In this document: one piece after another, positions 59,884 through 64,000 of the stretch
Layout of the letters: every line of letters begins with the position of its first letter
Position numbering within the stretch: the stretch's first letter is position 1
Origin: Silene latifolia
Taxonomy: Eukaryota; Streptophyta; Magnoliopsida; Caryophyllales; Caryophyllaceae
Reading direction: 5' to 3'
DNA length: 64,000 nucleotides
Assembly (NCBI RefSeq): GCF_048544455.1
Contig: NC_133537.1
Location: 65,168,134 to 65,232,133, forward strand
The notes under the pieces: model-generated
Seen by the model: the letters and a program-made list of their open reading frames with translations, nothing else
Databases searched by the model: none
What the model was told of the DNA's origin: nothing
Program-made: the position numbers and the translations under genes

Positions 59884-61449
59884 TCATTGATCATCATCAT
59901 CATCTTCCTCCATGGACCCGGAGGCATCATCATCATCCTCTTCTTCTTCACTTCCACTTGAACCTTGCTCTTCATCATCATCATGGCTAGACCCACTACA
60001 TTCCCCATCCTCATCATCAACAACCTCCTCAATCTCCCTAGTTTCCCGGACATCTGCTTCTTCATCTCTAGAAGCTTGAGGAAAGAACACTTTCCTATCC
60101 GCCCACTCCGGCAAAGAACTCTTGGGATTAAGGAGTCTTTAGCTAGCAAGATGGTAAAGGGGTGGATATTGGGCGTAATAAGCGTTCACTCGATCATTGT
60201 AGGCTTCTTTATGGATATGTTTCATGAATTGTACCAAGTAGTCATTCCCTGTCACAACACTAGGATCATTTGTTGTAAACTCTTTGTAGGCAAAGGGGTA
60301 AGGAGGTACCACTAAGGAGGAGGCTTCTTCATTTGAATATTGTTTCTCTTTGATGATATTCTTGGCAATCTTTGAGACGGGGAGAAGGTAGTTGTAACGG
60401 CGAGTGTTGAGATGACAAATTTTCCTGGGCAAGATAATAGAATTAGCATCCTTGATTACCCACTCATATCCTTGGGCAGATTTGTTATGTTTTACCCAAT
60501 GAAACTTGTGGATCAAAGTGTGCATATCAAGGAGGTTGCCACCTTTAATCGGTTTGTATGATTTGTCTTCATTGAATTCTGGGTTAAAGTGCTTTGCTAA
60601 TCTTGTTATCAAGTTTCCATTCACAATGAAAGCCGCTTTCTCTTTCCCTTCCTTGAAATCTAACCATCTCTTAATCAACAATTGAAGGATATTATATTCA
60701 ATCTTATTTTTCCCTTGGCCATTCATCTTTGAATCTAAGTAGGTGAGGTCGAGCTCGATCATATGAATAGCTTTTTTCCTAGCAATCAAGGTATTGGAAA
60801 TTGACCTATGTCAATACCGTATACCCGGATGATGGATATACAAGGCATTACACTCTCTAAATGTAATCAACTTCCTCCCGGAAATCGCCTTCCAAAGTGG
60901 CTTGGCATAAAAGTTGTGTGGTTTCTTATCAAAATCCCAAAGTTCCTCAATTCCAAAAACCTTTTCGAACTCACCCTTAAACATCCTCCTACTCTTGTTC
61001 TCAAGACGAAATTCGACATATTTCCGAGTCTCTACATTATACTCCTTCAAAGAGCTTATGAACTCCAATGTGAGGGAAGGGTATGTTAATTCATTCATGT
61101 CGAACAAGGTAGACAATCCCATGGACTCGAAAAATGCTCTTGTTTGGTCTAGCACCCCCAATTTCCCCAAAGTGTCTTGACACACAAACTTAGTGGCGAT
61201 AATTTTCTTCCTAGAAAGGGATTCAAAAGCTTTTATATGATCATTGGAAATAAAAGTTACCTCCGGATAATCTTTTAGTTGCTTAATCTCCGGTAAAGTG
61301 GTAGTAACTTCTTCCACGACCTCAACCACTTCCCTTGCTTGGACCCTTGGTTACTCAACCACCACTAAAGCATTAGAAGCTAGAACTTTTTGCCTCTTGG
61401 ATAAAGTTGGGGCTTTGGGTGATTTGGTATTGCCCTTTGTCCTTGCCAT
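59884..61449 (-). pseudogene. Element C ORF3 (Athila ORF1-like), three stops
   Basis: ATG at 61449 opens the same frame throughout to TGA at 59884-59886, broken only by in-frame stops: TAA 61351-61353, TGA 60811-60813 (where A and B have Trp in the IR-V/M-W-H motif) and TAA 60139-60141. Basic N-terminus (MARTKGNTKSPKAPTLSKRQ), core FVCQDTLGKLGVLDQTRAFF, MGLSTLFDMNE, HHPGIRY, then NAYYAQYPPLYHL and an acidic tail (EEEEDDDD). It is closest to A's ORF3. Three stops and no frameshift point to point-mutation decay. Confidence 0.85.
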
Positions 61450-61799
61450 TGTTGATTTCTCCTTCAAGTTAGTGTCAACAAACCTTGGGTATGCTTGAAT
61501 GCTCCCTTAATCTTCCAATTTCAATCAAATTTGCAATCAAATTGGGGGTTTTCGGATTTCACCCTAACCCTAGAAATATTGATTGATTTTGTGGAGATTT
61601 TGATGTTTGAAGGTCTTTTTGTTGACAAAGGAGTGATTTGTTTTTACTATTAGCAATTTTGCAATTGATTTGGATGAATTTGGTTGAGAAATTAGTGTTT
61701 TTGGATGATGGGGTTGATGGTTTTAGCGGGGGGATTTGTTGTGTTTGTGTTGAAGAAGAATAGAAATGAAGAATGAAGGTGAAGAATTCCGTGTTTTGG

Positions 61800-61950
61800 T
61801 CTTAAAGCAGGTCGGGACGCTCGACCTCAAATGGGGACGGGCGGATTTTGAATCAAAATTTTTTGTTAAGCTCTTGGGATACCCGTCCTAAGCTCGGATC
61901 GAGCGGTTCGAGAGCTGGGATGCTCGTCCTGAAGACAGCTCGGGCGGATT
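61800..61950. repeat. Element C internal phased CG words
   Basis: Words at about 61816, 61836, 61878, 61897, 61919 and 61938 (GACGCTCG, GACGGGCG, GATACCCG, GATCGAGCG, GATGCTCG, GCTCGGGCG): steps 20, 42, 19, 22, 19. They lie upstream of ORF3 on the minus strand, as in A and B. No clear TATA follows; the leader is CT/CA-rich. Confidence 0.7.
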
Positions 61951-62292
61951 TTTAATCAGTCCATTTTTTTCTTTTCTTCCTTGCTTCAGCCCCCACGAGC
62001 TCAGGTCTGCCCGTGGGGATCCCTTTCCCGCAATTTTTGTTTCTTCAATTCCTATTTCTTTGTCATGAGGTTGCACTACAAAGGCTTGCCTAGCCTAGGC
62101 AATTGCTTCCCCACACTTGATCATCAAACACTAAACATTCAAAACACATTAAAATCCCTCCCTCACTTGCTCTCATGTTACAAAATTATACAACAAGACA
62201 TATAAAATGCATTGCAAAAATTGAATAATGTACAAGTTAAATGAAATGCAAGTTAAGACGTTAGAATATTTACAAATGGTGGTTTAGGGAGG
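61951..62292 (-). other. Element C spacer end
   Basis: It matches A 2310-2530 reversed (GCCTAGGCAATTG and the CCCCACACTTG block; the flank TTTAGGGAGG). It ends at the D insertion; GGAGG (62288-62292) would be D's target duplication. Confidence 0.6.
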
Positions 62293-63768
62293 TGATATAT
62301 GATTTATTTGCACCGAATTTCCCTTCTACTTTCATGTATTCCGACTCCGATCGAGTCGGTTTTGTGCGTCTTATCTTGCTTTTTGTTCCCGATATTCGTG
62401 TCTATGATTTTGTGACCCTCTTGCAGGGTTTGAGGCGGTTATAGAGAAATCGGGGCAAGTAAGACGGTTTTATGAGTAAGCATGAGGAAAGGAAGGCGGA
62501 AATGCTGAAGAGTGTTCTCTGCCGGCAGCCGGCAGGGAACCCCCCCCCACCCCCCCCCTATGCCTTAGACTATTTAAAGAAAAGAATTGAAGCAGCAAGA
62601 GGTGTTCTCTGCCGGCAGGCCGACAGCTGGTCCTCCGGCAGGGAACACATCCAAGTCAATTCTATAACTTTTTTAAGGAAGAGCTCGCTGCCGGCGGGGG
62701 TGCCGGCGGCCGGTCTGCCGGCACAGGAACCATATACGCAAATTGGCTTTGTTTCTTTCTCTTTATGTTTAATCCTAGGGGATAGTATAAATACCCCTCC
62801 CCTAATCAATTGTAAGATGAACCCTAGATCTGAAATTATTTCCCTAATTTTATGAACACCCCTAATCAAATCCTTAATCTTTCCTTAATCAAATATTAAT
62901 TACTTCATAAAATTAGCCTAGAATTAGTTATAATCAACTGTTTACATTTAATATTGGGTTCTTAATTGAAGATTTGTGAAGATTATTCTTCTATTTAATC
63001 AAAGATTGCAACTTTGTCTTCATTATTGGTATAATCCCCTTTCTATTATTGATCATCTTTCAATTGTTTACATATTGAATTGTTTAGTTAGTAATATTGC
63101 AAACATGTTTTCTATTGCTTGTCTTATGCTAAATTCTCCATCTTTTACTTATGTCACCATGAGTATGTGTGAGTAATGCCTTACTAGGATGGAGGGGGAA
63201 CTCTTGTAGAATTTTAGGGGAGGATTGAGGCATAGGAAGATTCAAACCATTGAGTTTATACTTGTTGATTTTATCATGCACACAAGGTGTTTGTGAGAAT
63301 GCTTAGGTGAGAGCTTGAGTATTTAAACCTATATTTCTACTTGTTGAGTGAGAGCTTGATTAGTAATTAGGAAACACATGTTAAAATCAAGGGTGGGTTA
63401 ATTAGGTGAGAGCTTAATCGACCTTACTTTAGGGGTTAGTCTCTCATCAAGAGATCGAGTCTCCCTCTTGCATGCTCCTTGTTTGCTCTTTCTATGTTCT
63501 TGTCCCCCCTTCCCTACTCGAGTGAACCCGATATCCTAGTTCCCTTAATCATTGTCTTTTATCGTCTTAAGCATATAGTTGTTCTTTCCTTTCTTGTTCT
63601 AGTATAGTTTCCTAGTTACTTTGAATCAACCCCACTTCCTTTAGTTGAGCTAAACTAGTAGTTAAACAAGTAGTCTTAGAACCATAATCACCGTCCCTTG
63701 GGTTCGACCCTCGCAATACTACAACGGGCAACCGTACACTTGCGGGGTTACAAATAAAATTCATATCA
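62293..63768 (+). repeat. Element D 5' LTR
   Basis: TGATATATGATT to CATATCA. U3 words are GC-rich CTGCCGGCAG palindromes (62519-62724) around C-runs (62541-62559), upstream of the TATA box AGTATAAATACCCC (62784-62797). Spacing is irregular (7-23 bp), unlike the other families. Confidence 0.85.
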
Positions 63769-63774
63769 AGTTTT

Positions 63775-63792
63775 TGGCACCGTTGCCAGGGA
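63775..63792 (+). other. Element D primer-binding site
   Basis: TGGCACCGTTGCCAGGGA, two G-to-A changes from the tRNA-Asp complement, 6 bases after the LTR. Confidence 0.85.
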
Positions 63793-63918
63793 CGGCAATA
63801 TTGGATAGGATTATTTGTTTTCATCTAGGCTTAGTTCTTTTATTTGTTGCTTGTTTGTTTTCTCCCCTTGTCCTAGTGCAACTCTTGCATTAGGATTATT
63901 TGATATTTTGTTAAGTCC

Positions 63919-64000
63919 ATGAATAGGTGCTACATCGGACCTCTTTTCCCACTTGATCACAAAATCGAGAAGACATTCCGGGCAAGAAGAAGATTAGCTC
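63919..64000 (+). CDS. Element D gag start (truncated by window)
   Basis: ATG at 63919, about 125 bases after the PBS, reads MNRCYIGPLFPLDHKIEKTF then an Arg/Ala-rich stretch, open to the window end. E's gag likewise starts with a short basic head about 100 bases after its PBS (34276). Too short to judge integrity. Confidence 0.6.
   Translation, partial: MNRCYIGPLFPLDHKIEKTFRARRRLA

Larger units (their letters stand above)
56118..62292 (-). mobile_element. Element C: Athila-like element, 3' part
   Basis: Minus strand: spacer with CG words, ORF3, 3' non-coding region, polypurine tract, 3' LTR. Its upstream half (gag-protease) is cut by D at 62292/62293 and lies outside the window. It is close to A throughout. 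Confidence 0.85.
62293..64000 (+). mobile_element. Element D: Athila-like element, 5' end
   Basis: 5' LTR, tRNA-Asp-like PBS and the start of gag, running off the right edge. It is inserted in C. Confidence 0.85.

Overview
This window is plant nuclear DNA made almost entirely of nested retrotransposons. I see no convincing host gene, tRNA, rRNA or CRISPR array. The host is a flowering plant: the window holds Athila/Tat-type Ty3-gypsy elements primed by tRNA-Asp (PBS TGGCGCCGTTGCCGGGGA and variants), Ty1-copia elements primed by initiator tRNA-Met (TGGTATCAGAGC), a plant L1-type LINE and a probable Helitron end. A eudicot, perhaps in Caryophyllales, is my guess; nothing here proves it.

Layout, with working letters. 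A (1-8623, +) is the 3' part of an Athila-like element: broken gag-protease, a third ORF (ORF3) and a 3' LTR. A sits in what looks like the 3' LTR of J (8624-19408, -). B (8844-17729, +, TSD CATAT) is a complete Athila-like element inside J. 19409-21799 is low-copy-looking AT-rich DNA with a Helitron-like terminus. H (-) is an LTR element whose 3' LTR (H1, 21800-23634) and 5' LTR (H2, from 43990) lie far apart. Between them are G (copia, 23635-28971, -), with L (24723-28264, two head-to-tail Athila LTRs, TSD CACGAG) inside its LTR; a LINE (28972-31803, +); and F (Athila-like, 31804-43558, -), interrupted by E (32631-41077, +, TSD AAAGG). H2 is split by I (copia, 46507-55349, -, TSD ATCTG). C (Athila-like, 56118-62292, -) follows, and D (from 62293, +) sits in C and runs off the window.

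None of the Athila-like elements shows reverse transcriptase or integrase. They keep gag or gag-protease, or a divergent gag-like ORF (B, F), and in A, B and C also ORF3. They therefore look non-autonomous, or are relics mobilised in trans. Copia I is the only element with a near-complete pol, and it carries a stop, two frameshifts and a mutated RT catalytic motif.

The most interesting signal is non-coding. The LTRs of the Athila-like elements and of J carry clusters of short CG-rich, often palindromic words, mostly with a CGNNCG core. The word differs between families (CGAGCG/CGCTCG, CCCGCTCGGG, GTCGATCGAC, CTCGATCGAG and others). The words are spaced about 19-21 bp apart, two helical turns, and lie 40-160 bp upstream of the LTR TATA box. 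A second copy of the array lies inside A, B and C just ahead of ORF3; in B it is followed by its own TATA box. The decayed coding regions around them make the survival of so many CpGs notable. I suggest a regulatory or self-recognition system, possibly like the motif clusters bound by VANC anti-silencing proteins, with the ORF3 product as a candidate partner.
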